Assembly (NCBI GenBank): GCA_905221615.1 | Contig: CAJNDT010003268.1 | Location: 432,001-496,000 of the forward strand | From: Symbiodinium sp. CCMP2592 | Taxonomy: Eukaryota; Sar; Dinophyceae; Suessiales; Symbiodiniaceae | Direction: 5' to 3' | Length of the DNA: 64,000 nucleotides | Shown: piece after piece, positions 48,430 through 59,788 of the stretch | Layout: the number at the start of each line of letters is the position of its first letter | How positions within the stretch are numbered: position 1 is the stretch's first letter | The notes under the pieces: model-generated | Databases searched by the model: none | What the model saw: the letters and a program-made list of their open reading frames with translations, nothing else | What the model was told of the DNA's origin: nothing | Program-made: the position numbers and the translations under genes

Positions 48430-51410
48430 TGTCATTTGATCCCTAACATCAGGATCCAGTCCGGCTTGCAGTACTTCACATGGAAGACCTCCGTGCGGAA
48501 CTTGCTCGAACCTCAGCTGGTCTCCATCGCGGCCGCAACAGAATCTGGAGCAACTTGGTCTTCCGGGATTCCTTTATCAAGAAGCAGCTGTTGACAGGAA
48601 TCCCGAGCTGAAATTAGCTCTGAAACAGCTGTCTTGAAGCCGCGTGTGGAAGGACTGAGCGATCCTGGGCAGACCAGAAGCAGGGCTGTCTAAACTGCGG
48701 GGAATCGACTCCGCCATGTTCTGTTTTGTCCTCTGTTCGTCCCAGCAGCGGTTCCTCCGCCTCGTCTCCTCTGTTTAGCTGCAGCGCAGCCTCTCGGGCC
48801 TCCCAGGATGTGGCCACCTCGGCTGTTTTAGGGGAGCCCCAGACTCCGTTCTAGAGGCTGTTCAGGCGGCCCCCCTGGTCCCAGACAGGGCCCGCGCCAG
48901 ATCCTGAAACTTTGTCCCTTCGAAGCTGAAGCCGGGCCGATCCCGCAACAAGATGGCCTTGGTGGAGGTTCGCGTGTCGGCTTTGCAGGGCTGTTTTAAC
49001 CCTGGTTCCTTCTGCCGGTTAGGAGTCGGAATGCCAAGTTTGGCTGATGGGTGGTTCCAGTACTCATCGCTTGAAGCCGCTAGACCTAGTGCACCTTCGT
49101 CCTCCCTCAACTCTGGCGAGCAAGATCAACATCAGGGCGGTTTCTTGCTCAGGCTTCAGTTAGGGTTTGGGGTCTGGGGATTCAAGTTTGCGCTGCGGGG
49201 TGCGGAGCACTAGGAGACACTTCCTAGGGACACGGCACTGATACCAGAAGGGCTGAAGGGCAGGAGATACTGACGGTAGCCTCTCAGTCCAGCGGCTGCG
49301 AGTTCTGGGGAGTGATGACACAATCGCAGGGAGCCATCCAACTCAATCCTCGGAGACAGCATGCTGCAAAACAAGAAAAATGCGAAGGAACAGACAGAAG
49401 TCACGGCCTCCGCCACCTGCCACGCCTGCCCCACAGTACTGGATTGATATGGCTAGCACCAAGCGTCACCGCGTCGCAAATGAGCTTCCTCACTTGCCAA
49501 GGTCTGCCATTCTAAAATGCGGTGGTACTAACATCAGGGCACCCCTAGCATGTCAAAAGCTTTCACTGCAGCCGCAAGCAAACCCAGTGCAGTAGGCTGG
49601 CCAAGTGGATGTTGTAACCCCCCATCGTCAGCCAAAGGGGCAGCAGTGCCGTAGCCACCCGAAGCTCCGTTGTTGCCTTCAGGACCCGCGAGGTTGGGTC
49701 ATTTGGAAATGATTTTGGTGCGGCTTGGCTTGGCTCAAGCCGTGCCTAACATAAACATACCCAAAGTTGAGCCAGACCCGAAGAGCCAAGCCGAGCCAAG
49801 CCAAACAAAACCAAGCCGACAAACATCTTGCAGCCTGCTCTCGCGGGCCAAAAGAACATCACTTCAATCTTCAGTCCATTCAATCTGCAAGCTTTCTGTT
49901 CGGCTTATCGAAAAACAAAAACAAAATTTGCAATATTGGTCTCGCAGCACCCACTACACACGCATCGGTGCAAGGTCTGCACAACCAATCATTATAAGCA
50001 ACAGAACACACACACACACAGACAGACACACACACACACAGACAGACACAGAGGACGTGGTAGCTAGGCAGGCATCTTGCCCCACGCCTCGGCATTGCGA
50101 AAATCCTGCTCTGCCTGAGCCAAAACCGGATGCGGAGCTGCGACTGGAGTCATTTCAACTACTCCAGTGAGACTACGGGCATTCTTCATTGCGATCTGCC
50201 GAGGCACTCGTGTTTTCAGCAGTGACCGGAGCCCGATGAAGCAGGTCGTGATGAGCAGCAAGAGCAGAAACTGCCCAAAGCACCACGACTCTCTCATGAT
50301 CGACGTGGCGAGGCATCGCATCAAGGCCAAAGACTGATAAACCCGCATGCCTCCTGCCTCAACTGCGACAAAGTGGCCTGGACCTTTACCGATGGAACCT
50401 CACAGAACAAATGCTCAGGGCTTTTGCACTTGGCGTGGGTTCGGGGGACCTGGCCCGCGAAGGGCCGATCAAATGGGACCTATCGCACTCACTGGCCTTC
50501 AAGATCCATTGCCTAGCCAAGCTGCAGATCGCGTAGACGAGGTTGGCACAAAAAACCAGCCAGAGTCGGCTGGGCAGCAGGAGTGTTGGCACACGGTAGA
50601 GGATAGCCAGGCACGCGGTATCCGTGAATAGCATGTGGTCCTTCATCTTAGCAAAACTCTCAATTGACGAGAACGATGCGATGGACCCTGATCGTTTCGG
50701 CATGCTTATAACTTGTACTTATACTACTCTGGGATTTGTTGGCACATGCGTGGTCCGGCGCCCCGGGATCCGGCAGGAGTGCCACGGCCGTGACAGATGC
50801 CATGACAAGCAGATAACATAAATCGCAGGTCATGGGTGTCTTGAGCATCCATGTGGGACTGATCAAATGAGCAGTGCCCACAGCCAGCATGAACAGGAGG
50901 TGCCACCGGAAAGCGTATGTCACCGTAGAGGTCAAATCCAGCAAAACCACCCTCTGCGAAAAAATCACCAACAACAGCACCACGAAAACCAGCACGTTCA
51001 AGTAAGCATGCGCCATAATCATGCGCATGCCATTGATCTTCTCGCCGAGCACTCCCGAAAGCTTCACCCTGCTGCAGCTCTCACAGTGGATCATATTGCA
51101 GATGCTTCTGCGAAACTTGGACACAAGATCATGGATGTAGCGCCGATGTAAAACCTCGATTTGCTGGCTTTCCCGTGCACTTTCGGCAAGAATTAACAAT
51201 GGCTTCTGAGAAGCAGGGCTGAAGAAAAGGAGCCTTTAATTAACGGCTTTAGAGTCTGTACTGAACCGAAACTCCCACAAAGAATCAACACCTGTACTTG
51301 CCGCCATGCAGCTGTCAGGCACAACACTCGCACGAGCAAGACCAGCTCCAAGAACAGCGTGGCGAAGAGCCAGAAAGATGTGGGCAGCTCCAATTCCATT
51401 GAGATCCCTT
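48430..51410 (-). CDS. Multi-exon six-TM protein with PAS-like exons (partial model)
   Basis: Probably an integral-membrane protein with a cytosolic PAS-type sensor region. Exon 1 (51399-51292) starts MELELPTSFW eleven bases after an acceptor-like cag (AG 51411-51412) and carries TM1. An 86-nt GT-AG intron (51291-51206) leads to exon 2 (51205 to about 50750) with three hydrophobic segments, including YLNVLVFVVLLLVIF. Exon 3 (about 50690-50497) carries one long or two short segments. A 163-nt GC-AG intron (50496-50334) leads to exon 4 (from 50333) with FGQFLLLLLITTCFIGL. The exon 2-3 join is unresolved. Downstream, 48985-48870 (including FSFEGTKFQDLARAL) and 48510-48435 (including FRTEVFHVKYC) resemble the start and end of a PAS domain. 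No kinase or cyclase domain is seen. The whole could also be a decayed gene. Confidence 0.45.
50006..50050. repeat. (CA)n / (GACA)n microsatellite
   Basis: Two CA runs, each followed by gacagaca. It would lie in an intron of the minus-strand membrane-protein gene. Confidence 0.9.
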
Positions 51411-51419
51411 CTGTTTGAA

Positions 51420-53340
51420 TGCGGGGGCTCTACTACTTAGGGTCAACATCCCAGCCCCTGCTTTCTGGAGCTCCCATGCAGTACTGTTATGGTCTAGAAA
51501 ACAAGGGTACTTACAATGGTGTGCAAAGTATGTCCATGGAGGGAAGCATTACTGGAACCACGCTGGTTAGCATTGATGCTCATGCAGCAAAACATGCAGG
51601 CCGCGAAAATACTGGCTCTCCCTCTGACACGCATCATTTCGAGCCCATGCCCATGTAAACACGTCTTGCCGCGGCACGGAATGGCACCCAATCGTCTAGT
51701 CAAGTCGCTTCTGTACCATGCCGGCATCAACACGGATGCTGTGATTCCGAGGGGTGGGCCCAGAAATGCTTCGAGATACTCCCTTCCCATACTCCCAGCA
51801 TCTAAACCGATCCAAAAGCTGCGGCCGTCGAGATCTTATCAGCACCTGCTACAGGTGACTCGGCATGCCCGCAAAAAAAAGTTCTCTCACATAGATAATT
51901 GAACTGAATACAAATTTGAACTGAATATGAAAGCCACGGCCATGCAAGCCTCAAAAAAAACTTCTGAATCAGTTCTTCGCAACCCGGAGGGTTAGGCCTT
52001 CACGGTCTTGATGCGGCCCTCCGCCGTGGTAAATTCACGAAGCTGCTCCTGTCTCGGGACTTCGGAAATCTCGGCTGGTACTGTTTCTTATGGTGTTTGG
52101 GGATTCAAACGAGAACAAACGAGTTCGGCACTTTGCCTTTTAGAGCAGGGCACCACTCGGAGGAGTTACACGGGACAACTCATTTTATTTGCGGCTGCAC
52201 GAGGTACAAATGAAAGGCGGCTTCGGAAGGCGCGCTCGACGAGGTCTTTCGCACGAATGCGCAATCCAATTAGAGCCCGAAAACCGCGCGCATGCAGCCC
52301 TGATCGGCTAACTGCCGCTCTTCGATTCACGGCACACAAATGGGTCGCTTATCCCGCCAAACCGAAAACCCCCTCGCAAACTACTGTGTGATCGGAAGCT
52401 CTGCCTGCAACTTGTTGACAAATTCATCCATCCTCGGCAAATGCAACAAGCGAGGACATGTCCTTGGCTCCTAAGGTTGGAGGACGCCAAACGACCAAAC
52501 ATCGAACATGGATGACATTGTTGGGCCCGGCTTCTGGCCCCAATCAGCTGGTATACCATAATGAATCGAATTCGTAATGTCGAAACGCCACGGTCCGATT
52601 TCCCTTTTTCCGCACTGCTGAGGTTCAGACTCCTGCTGGTAAGAGAAGAATAGCCTGGCGTCTCATACAAATTAAATGTTTGCTGCATTGCTTGCTGCAT
52701 GCTTGAAGTGTGAATGTCATCGAAACCCACCTACAAAAATCGTTCGGTAAACCTGGCAAGCGGTTAATCGTACATCCATCATTGCACAGAACCTGCTGCC
52801 GAAACTGCAATATACCTCACATCAGCCAAGCCCGACAACGCAAACAAACCATTGTCGAAGCTGGCGGTCGGTAGTCTGGCAGCAGCTCCACCGCACGACC
52901 TCGATGGATACATGGGCAATCTGGGTGCACATGTGGGCAAAGCTCACACAACGATGTTACTACTCAGGCTGATGACTGGACGGAAAGAGGCATCCCAAAT
53001 GCCCTGGATGTGTGTGTCGTTCTGAACGCTATGAAATTCTTGTGGACACACACATGCTCAGTAGTTCAGCTAGGGCTACATTTTTTTCTAACTGATTCTA
53101 ACATTTCGTCTAAATTTTTTACGCCTACCACTTGTACGGCTGCTGCCCCACTGCGCTTCTAGGGGCGCGCTTTGTCTTTGCCTCTTTTTTTTTTTGGACC
53201 TGTTTCCGGTAAAGCGGGTGTCGGTTTTGTAGTATAAGCTCCTTTTGTGCGTCACGGCCGGGGTTAATTCCGAATCCGAGTAGATTTTTTGGGGTACTAA
53301 TTAATGCGTTTTTTTTTGGCTGGGATGATTTTTTGGTGGA
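51420..53340. other. Gene-poor stretch
   Basis: No gene recognised. A minus-strand frame at 52730-52520 (starting MGFDDIHTSSMQQAM) has moderately protein-like composition, and at 52506-52480 one frame reads DVWSFGVL, a protein-kinase-like word without the rest of a kinase. T-rich runs occur at 53080-53330. Confidence 0.35.
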
Positions 53341-53532
53341 ATGGGACTCTGTACTACTATTGTACTATTGTACTGCTACTGTATGCCTTGCTTATTGGGG
53401 GGGGCTGCTAGGGTCCCGGGTGAACCGCCGAATCGGGGATTGGACCCTAGCTCAAAAAAGGCCTCTCCAGTACTAACGGTTGTATAAATAATTCAATTTT
53501 GGGTCCAATCTGGACCGACCCCCCTTTGGGAA

Positions 53533-53640
53533 GGGTTTAGGGCTTAGGGCTTAGGGTTTGTTAGGGTTTAGGAGCTTAGGGTTCGTTAGGGTTTAGGGTT
53601 TGTTAGGGTTCAAGGTTCAGGGTTTAGGGTTTAGGGTTTC
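53533..53640. repeat. Degenerate interstitial TTTAGGG telomere-like repeat
   Basis: About 108 bp consist of GGGTTTA, GGGCTTA, GGGTTTGTTA and GGGTTCGTTA words, with perfect consecutive gggttta units near 53620-53638. TTTAGGG is the plant-type telomere repeat reported also for dinoflagellates. The patch is internal and degenerate, so it is an interstitial telomere-like sequence rather than a chromosome end. Confidence 0.75.
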
Positions 53641-53704
53641 AGGCGCTGGCTTTATGCTTTGCTTATTGGAGGAATGTGCTCACTGGCTTTATGCTTTGCT
53701 TATT

Positions 53705-54366
53705 GGTATTATTTCTGTACTATTACTGTATTACTACTGTACTACTGTACTACTGTACTACTGACTGTACTACTGTTGTACTACTACTGTACTACTAGTG
53801 TACTACTGTACTACTATTGTACTACCTCTGTACTATTACTGTACTACTATTGTACTACTGTACTACTATCGTATTACTACTGTACTACTATTGTAGTACC
53901 ACTGTACTACTGTTGTATTACTATTGTACTACTGCACTACTAGTGTACTACTACTGTACTACTATTGTACTACGGTACTATAATCGTACTACTGCTGTAC
54001 TACTACTGTACTACTATTATGCTACTATTGCACTACTGTACTATTATTGTACTACTACTGTATTACTATTGTACTACCACTCTACTACTGTTGTGTTACT
54101 ATTGTACTACTGCACTATTATTGTACTACTACTGTACTACTACTGTACTACTACTGTACTACTATTGTATTACTGTACTATTATCGTACTACTACTGTAC
54201 TACTATTGTGCTACTATTGTACTACTGTACACTGTACTACTATTATACCACCAATGTACTACTGTTGTATTACTATTGTACTACTGCACTATTATTGTAC
54301 TACTATGGTACTACTACTGTATTATATCTACTGTACTACTATTGTACTACTTTACTATTATTGTAC
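53705..54366. repeat. TAC/TGT-rich tandem array
   Basis: About 660 bp are built of ctactgtacta and ctattgtacta words, i.e. a roughly 9-15 bp unit of TAC, TGT and TAT triplets. A smaller outlier is at 53348-53385. Open frames of up to 228 codons (Tyr/Cys/Thr/Leu/Val only) cross it in more than one frame, which shows that they are composition artefacts. Confidence 0.9.
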
Positions 54367-54934
54367 CGCACAAAGCTTCAGACGTGGTCGATTGTGGGTG
54401 GGAGTGTGTGAGTGTAGGTTACGGAAGCAAAAGTGTTCAAAATGAAGGGAGTTTAATCTTGGTGGTAGTCAGTGATCGGGGCTTGGTTTCCAGCATTTGG
54501 TGATCCCCAACCCCCCCCGACCCCCGACCGCGCATTCGCGCAGAACCGCAGACCCTGCACCCAAGCCAACCCCCCAAACCCCGGCACCTCCCAATTCCCT
54601 GCCACTCAGACCCCTGACCCCTGTCCGGCTCCACTTTAAATAGAATTTTCTTTTTGGTCGGGGGGGGGTACCCTACTACTAAACCGACACCCACATTAAC
54701 CCCGGTCCCGAATGTTAGTGGTTACCTGGTCCTACGGAAGTGCTGCTACCAGCGAGGCCCCCTGGCACCACCGGAAACGGCCTTCGACCGGTACGCACGC
54801 GGTCCAAGGGCACCTGTCGACTACGTTGTGCCTGCAGCCTAGGTCCTCGCCGGGAGTCCGGCTAGGGGTAGGGGCGTGCAGGCATGCAGCCAGCGTTCGT
54901 CTTGTGCATAGCCGTTTCGCCGGCAGCAAAGGCG

Positions 54935-55710
54935 ACGACTGCCGGTATGTGGCTTGCCGCGGTTCCGTCGGACGCAGTGTCCACCATTGCACCTTGACCG
55001 GATGCACGTCGCAATGAGGCGCCGCCTTCGGTTGCCCTTGCCCTTCACGCCGTTGTATTGCGGCGCGGAAGAGCGAAACGGCTGTGGGGCTCAGGTCGAT
55101 GCATACGGGGACTATCACGGGCCTGCTGTCTCGGCGTGGTTTCGTGTTGTTTCGTCGTTGAAAGGGCGTGGGTTCCGGTCGCTCGCGAGGGGGCCGGCCC
55201 GGAGGGTCGGGTCGTGCCGCAACAGTGGCTGTCGCGCAGACCCGCGCCCGCCGCGATGGTCTCGGTTTCTCGCGTTTGCAGCTGCCAGGTCCTTTGCAGC
55301 CTCGCTGTCCTCCACAGCGCGGCAAACGTCGATGGCTCGCCCCCTGACCTCGGCGACGTGCTCGCCGAGCACCGGCTAGACAGCTCGCCACATCCCAGTC
55401 GCCTGCCCGCACGGTGACGTGCATTTCAGCGGCGCTGCAAGCCCATCCGCGTCCTCGTAGTTTGGAGTGTGCACAAGGACCAGACCGTTGCCTTCGTGCT
55501 GTTGCAAAAAGGTGTGTCGGAAAAAAACCACGCCGCAGCTTCGCGCCGACCGTCGCCGCCTCGACTTCGTTGTCCACGGATCGACGAGCAACGGCGAGGC
55601 CTTGTGCTGCGACGCATCGTCTCCCGCCTTACTCGCGCTGGCTGCCCCGTCCCCGGTGCTGACGCGAGACCGCCGGTCTCGACGGCGAAACGAGGTGGCA
55701 GCATGAGTGC
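54935..55710 (+). pseudogene. LINE-type retroelement ORF fragment A (C-terminal part), plus strand
   Basis: Translating 54935-55710 in shifting frames gives, in order, WLAAVPSDA, LRRRLRLPLP, CGAQVDAYGD, ERAWVPVAREG, RVVPQQWLSR and RRLDFVVHGS...GEALCCDA. I recognise this series as the C-terminal region of a reverse-transcriptase ORF that is very common in dinoflagellate genomes, a recognition from memory that I cannot check here. At least one in-frame stop and several frame changes mark it as dead. The longest frames on the opposite strand (for example 54732-55577) are shadows. It lies tail-to-tail with fragment B. Confidence 0.55.
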
Positions 55711-56384
55711 GACAGCTCGGGGTGGGTGTCTCGTGGCTTGCGCCGGGTCGCGTGCTGAAGTGCGAGGCCCGCGGCTCACCGGAGCGAGTGACAGGGCTGA
55801 TGCAGGTGGTATCGACAGCAAGCTGATCCCCGTGCCAAAGCGGCAGGCCGTTCCAAACGATTCCGAAAACAAACGATCTCGATCGGGCGCACGTCGTGCG
55901 AGAAGATTTATGCGCAGTTCCTCTGCCGAAGCCTTCTCTGAGGGTTGCGGGCTGATACGAGGCAAGCCACCACAAGTGTTAGAGCCGTGAAGACATCCAC
56001 TTGGCCCCCGCATGCTCGCCGAGCAGCGTGCCTCGGACGTATAGGCGGTTAAAGGCGGCCATGCGGGCGACAGCGCGTGCGGCGTGAGTGGCTCGTTCTT
56101 TGGGGCTGCTCGCTTTCGCAGCGAACTTCCTTGCCGAATGCGCGCCCGCTTGAAATTGCATGGTTTGCCCTTCTGGTCGACACCACTTGCGCCACTCGCT
56201 CCGGATGCTCCGGTGAGCGGCAGCCAGTGGCCTCCAACTTTCCCTCGACTGGCACGAGCGTGAGCGGGGCGTGCGTTTGTCGGCTCTGCGTGCGGCTTAT
56301 GTGTTTCGCTGAAGCAGCATCAGTGCTGTTGCGGCGCAGAGGGCACTGGCCAGCTCCTTGCTCCAGCTCGCCTCGACCTGGCCT

Positions 56385-58272
56385 CGACACCGTCGCCTGC
56401 GGACCGGACTGAGGGCGCACCAAGGCCGGAAGTAACACGGCGTTCTTGAAAGGAAGTGTGGAGTGCGAGCACGGCATGTCGCTGCCAACCTCGGTTCCCC
56501 GGGCTGAGTTCATTTGCAGCGGCCGGCACATCCGGGAGCGCTGGACCCCCCATCCGGTCTGCTCGTCCAGTCCTTGCCAGGGAGCTGGCGTGCAGCTTCC
56601 GCAGCTGCATGCTGGCAAGGCCACGCCGGTTCGCCCTCAAGCTCTTGTACTAGCCGGGCTGCTGCGTCGGGGTAACGTCAGCATTCTGCGGGTGATGCCC
56701 GCTCCGCTGGCTAGAGACTGAGGCCTCCCAGGCTCGGCGGCAAAAAAACGACCTGGCGAGCAACAGTGGGCCTTTGGCCTTTGGTCGCCGAACGAGCTTG
56801 CACTGGGCTTTCAAATGCCTTCAACGACTGCCCAGACGACATCGTCGTGACCGCGAGCGTGGGGTAGGATACGGTAAAATGTTGGCTGGGGGTACGTTTC
56901 GGAACAGATGCTGGTCGCAACCGCCGCACAGAAAGCGAGCAAGAGCCAGGCGCACTGGAAACCGGGGAGCCGCGTGAGTTTCCGGAGCAAGTCGACCACA
57001 ATTCAAAACGATTGGCGGTTTGGGTTTTAACGAAGTCGGGGGGACGTATGGGCACGCCAAGAGCGACGAAGCCACGCTGCGCTGCTCCGGGGGCTCGTTG
57101 CCGAGCCAGACGTCCGTGCCCATGACGTCGACGCCGGGTGGCGCATCCCCGCCTGCAGCGTTGAAGACCCGCGTCTTGCCCAGGTCGGCCTCGACCCTAC
57201 AGGAGCGGTGCTGCGCTCTCCGGCACGGTGACAACGCACAGGTCAACAAAACAGCAACACATCCATACGACTACAAAGAAGCAACCAGCGAGTTGTGTTG
57301 GCCAAACGCATAGAGTCCAGGTGCGAAGGGGTCACTGTGCGCGACACCGTGAGCCTGCGCGATCCCGTGCACTCGTCCCTCGTCGTCCCACCACAAGTAA
57401 GTGGAGGTGCGCGCATACATGGTGCGGGTAAAAGGCAGGACGAGGAAGGCATCGCGTAGCTCGGCAAGTTACAGTCACGCGGCTCATGGTGTCGTAAGCA
57501 TTTCGCCCATCGACAGACACGACAATGGCCTTCGGGTCGAGTTCCACAGCTTCATGCAGCATCGCCGCCAAGCTGTTAGTATCGGCACAGATCAGCAGTG
57601 CGAACTGAAACGAGCGGGCCTCGGACACCTCCGTCAGGTGTGCAGAGGGCGGTGAGGCGCGAGAGGGCAATGGCAAACAGCGCTACCTGTGGAGCCTGGG
57701 TGCGGGCGGCAAGATTCACTGCAAAGGTGAACGACTCGAGCGCTGCCGCATCATCCAGGGGCAGCTTGTACAGCGCAACGGTGGCGCCAAACAGGCCTGC
57801 AGCAGCCGTCCAAGTGCGCAATGTTTCCCCCACCAGCCGAAAGGGGGACCTCCTGGGAAGGTCTTTTTGCAAAACCTCGGTGGCTGGCGCGCAGCGGGTG
57901 TGCGCGTTGCAACATTTGCCGGGGCTGATAGCAATGAGCAGCGTGGCAACAGGAGGAAGACCTTCCAAGCCCGCACGCCCACTGCGGCCAAGGCGCCCTG
58001 CGCGGCCTTTGGCGGGAGCGGTCGGAATGGCGGTCGACCTCCAGCGCGAAGGCCTGACCGCTGTAGCACTGCTCACTGGAAGGCAAGCGGCTGGGCGCAG
58101 TGGGCGTCCTGCGCGGTACCTGCGGTGCAACAACACGGACCGATCCAGCCTGTGTTTGCGGACTGCTATCGGTAACGATGCTAAACGCCGGTGACTGCTG
58201 CTGTTGTTGCTGCTGTTGCTGCAACGCCTGTCTTATCTGATACGGTACATCATCATAATCACTAGGCATCAC
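56385..58272 (-). pseudogene. LINE-type reverse transcriptase fragment B, minus strand
   Basis: From 58272 downwards the minus strand reads an N-terminus with a short poly-Gln run (58195-58228), then ALAAVGVRAWKVFLLLPR, VNLAARTQAP, ALCTPDGGVR, the RT block-A-like VVSVDGRNAYD (near 57520), the block-B-like DPFAPGLYAFGQHNSL, GKTRVFNAAGG, LPGFQCAWLLLAFCA, and finally HTSFQER and LLPALVRPQSGP near 56400. Several frameshifts and stops separate these blocks, and the FxDD active-site block appears mutated (VDLCVVT). It is therefore an inactive non-LTR retroelement. The RT core motifs are visible in sequence; assignment to the dinoflagellate LINE-like group rests on memory. Confidence 0.65.
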
Positions 58273-58539
58273 CGCTACTTCCGATCACCATCTGCAAATC
58301 AAGCTCCGAAGGACCCTGAAAGGTCCGGGACTAGGGTACCGGGTGCCCTGAACACCACCACCACAAACCCAAACCCAGCTTCCAAGCTGAGGCCCTTGCC
58401 AGAACTCGGTACACTTCTCGATTTGTGCACCATTGCTTGAGCCACGTCGATGGTGGCACTGGATAGTGCGAATGAGTCTGTTCAGACTCCGCGAAGCAAT
58501 GCTTACATATGCATGCATGACAAGTCACTACCAAACACA

Positions 58540-58548
58540 CTCCTCCTC
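58540..58548 (-). other. Candidate polypurine tract of the copia-type element
   Basis: About 270 bases after the polyprotein stop the minus strand has gaggaggag followed by tgtgtttgg. A purine run followed by TG is the usual junction between the internal region and the 3' LTR, so the LTR may begin at 58539 and extend to lower coordinates. The LTR end and the matching 5' LTR are not in view. Confidence 0.3.
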
Positions 58549-58816
58549 ACATTTCGCTGTACAGGGAAAAGTGCTCAAAAGTGTGTAGTGACGATTGCAT
58601 AAGCAAGCGGAGTACTAACCAGTGGGCGTTCCAGACGCAACTTGCCTACCTTCACTCCGTCATGGTGTACGGTGAAATGCTGCCCTCAAAAGTTCCAGCA
58701 TTTACCACAAAAACACTAGGAGCGAAGAAGAAAACTCGTTCGGTGAGCACTGCAACTCATGAGAGACACAATGACCCACCTGTCGTTCAGGCAGACTTCT
58801 GTAACGAGAGCTTCGT

Positions 58817-59788
58817 CTAGTCCAGAGTCTCGCACTTCGCTCGCAATGCATGCGAGTCAACGACAGACAACTTTGGCCTCGCTTGCTCCAGAGCCTTGCG
58901 CCCCAGAATCTTTGTCAATGGATCCGCTGGAATCGCCGTACCGCTCATGTACTTGATAGCGATTCCCTCTGAGACCGCCTGGTCACGAACCCAGCTGCAG
59001 CGCAAGCCAAAATGCCTAGTTCTCGTAGCTTGGTGATCTTGGTGTCCTTTCAAGAGGTTGGTGAGGCACGCGGCATTGTCTCCATACAGAGTCGCAGCCG
59101 GCCTGCGCATCGTGAGCCGTTCAAGTGTTTCTCGTACCTTGATGCCCATTTCCAGCGCTGTTGCCCCAGCATCCACTTCTGCTTCAAATGCGCTCCATGC
59201 CGTGATGGATTGTCGACACGAGCGCCATGTGATGACATGCTGTCCCCATGTGACAAGTGCACCGGTGCGGCTGCGACTTGCGCCTACGCCTAGCGATGCA
59301 TCACCATAGAAATGCACCGGATCACTCATTCCAGTTGCATTCTGGTACCACAGACCACATGTCTTTGTGTACAACAGATAGCGCCACACCCCTACAGCCA
59401 ACTTGACTGCCTTCGTTGGACTGAGCGTTGCGATGCACGCTATTCCGCCTGTCACTGCTGCGACGTCCGGTCTGCTCTTGAGTGCTAGCCACATCAAGCT
59501 TCCAATGTGTGATTGCGCGGTTTTCAAATCTTCTGCAAAGCTAGCTTCACGTGGATCCGGCAGGATAGTGCCCTCTGGCAACTCCGGCAAGGATGCGCTG
59601 CCCTTCAAGTGCAAAAGCCCTCTCTTCACAAGCTCAGCTTCCAACCAATGTGTCTGATGAATGAACACACCGGCTACGTCTCGCTTAAGCTTGCACCCAA
59701 GGAAGGTCAGCTCACTTCGTACTGGGATCTCAAGACCACTGAAGGTGAACACATCATGCTCCGCAAAATCCCTGGAGCATAGCATGCC
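58817..59788 (-). CDS. Copia polyprotein, RT C-terminus and RNase H
   Basis: This continues the main polyprotein in the same frame, directly after a TAA at 59789-59791. Numbered from the first Met (59785), the early part (LTFLGCKL, then HWLEAELVKRG) is the thumb/connection region, and SHIGSLMWLALKSRPDVA is the typical pre-RNase H segment. RNase H residues are seen as YGDAS (Asp162), FEAEVDAG (Glu203), YGDNAA (Asp236) and PADPLTK (Asp288), the usual D-E-D-D set. It ends with ...KCETLD and a stop. It would be made only by readthrough of the TAA, or the TAA marks an inactive copy. Confidence 0.85.
   Translation of the reverse strand, partial: GMLCSRDFAEHDVFTFSGLEIPVRSELTFLGCKLKRDVAGVFIHQTHWLEAELVKRGLLHLKGSASLPELPEGTILPDPREASFAEDLKTAQSHIGSLMWLALKSRPDVAAVTGGIACIATLSPTKAVKLAVGVWRYLLYTKTCGLWYQNATGMSDPVHFYGDASLGVGASRSRTGALVTWGQHVITWRSCRQSITAWSAFEAEVDAGATALEMGIKVRETLERLTMRRPAATLYGDNAACLTNLLKGHQDHQATRTRHFGLRCSWVRDQAVSEGIAIKYMSGTAIPADPLTKILGRKALEQARPKLSVVDSHALRAKCETLD

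Noticed and set aside
49728-49741. ttggctcaag, matching the 3' end of the dinoflagellate spliced leader
   Set aside because: Only ten bases match and the surroundings are a degenerate ggcttggctt/gccaagcc repeat, so it is probably chance and not a relict leader from retroposed mRNA.
53817-54503. 228-codon Tyr/Cys/Leu/Val-rich frame
   Set aside because: It is generated by the TAC/TGT triplet repeat; overlapping frames of similar composition are equally open.
54732-55577. 281-codon minus-strand frame
   Set aside because: It is antisense to recognisable retroelement fragment A and is Arg/Pro/His-rich, so it is a shadow frame in GC-rich DNA.
57598-58194. 198-codon plus-strand frame
   Set aside because: It is antisense to retroelement fragment B, whose minus-strand translation shows ordered RT-family blocks.
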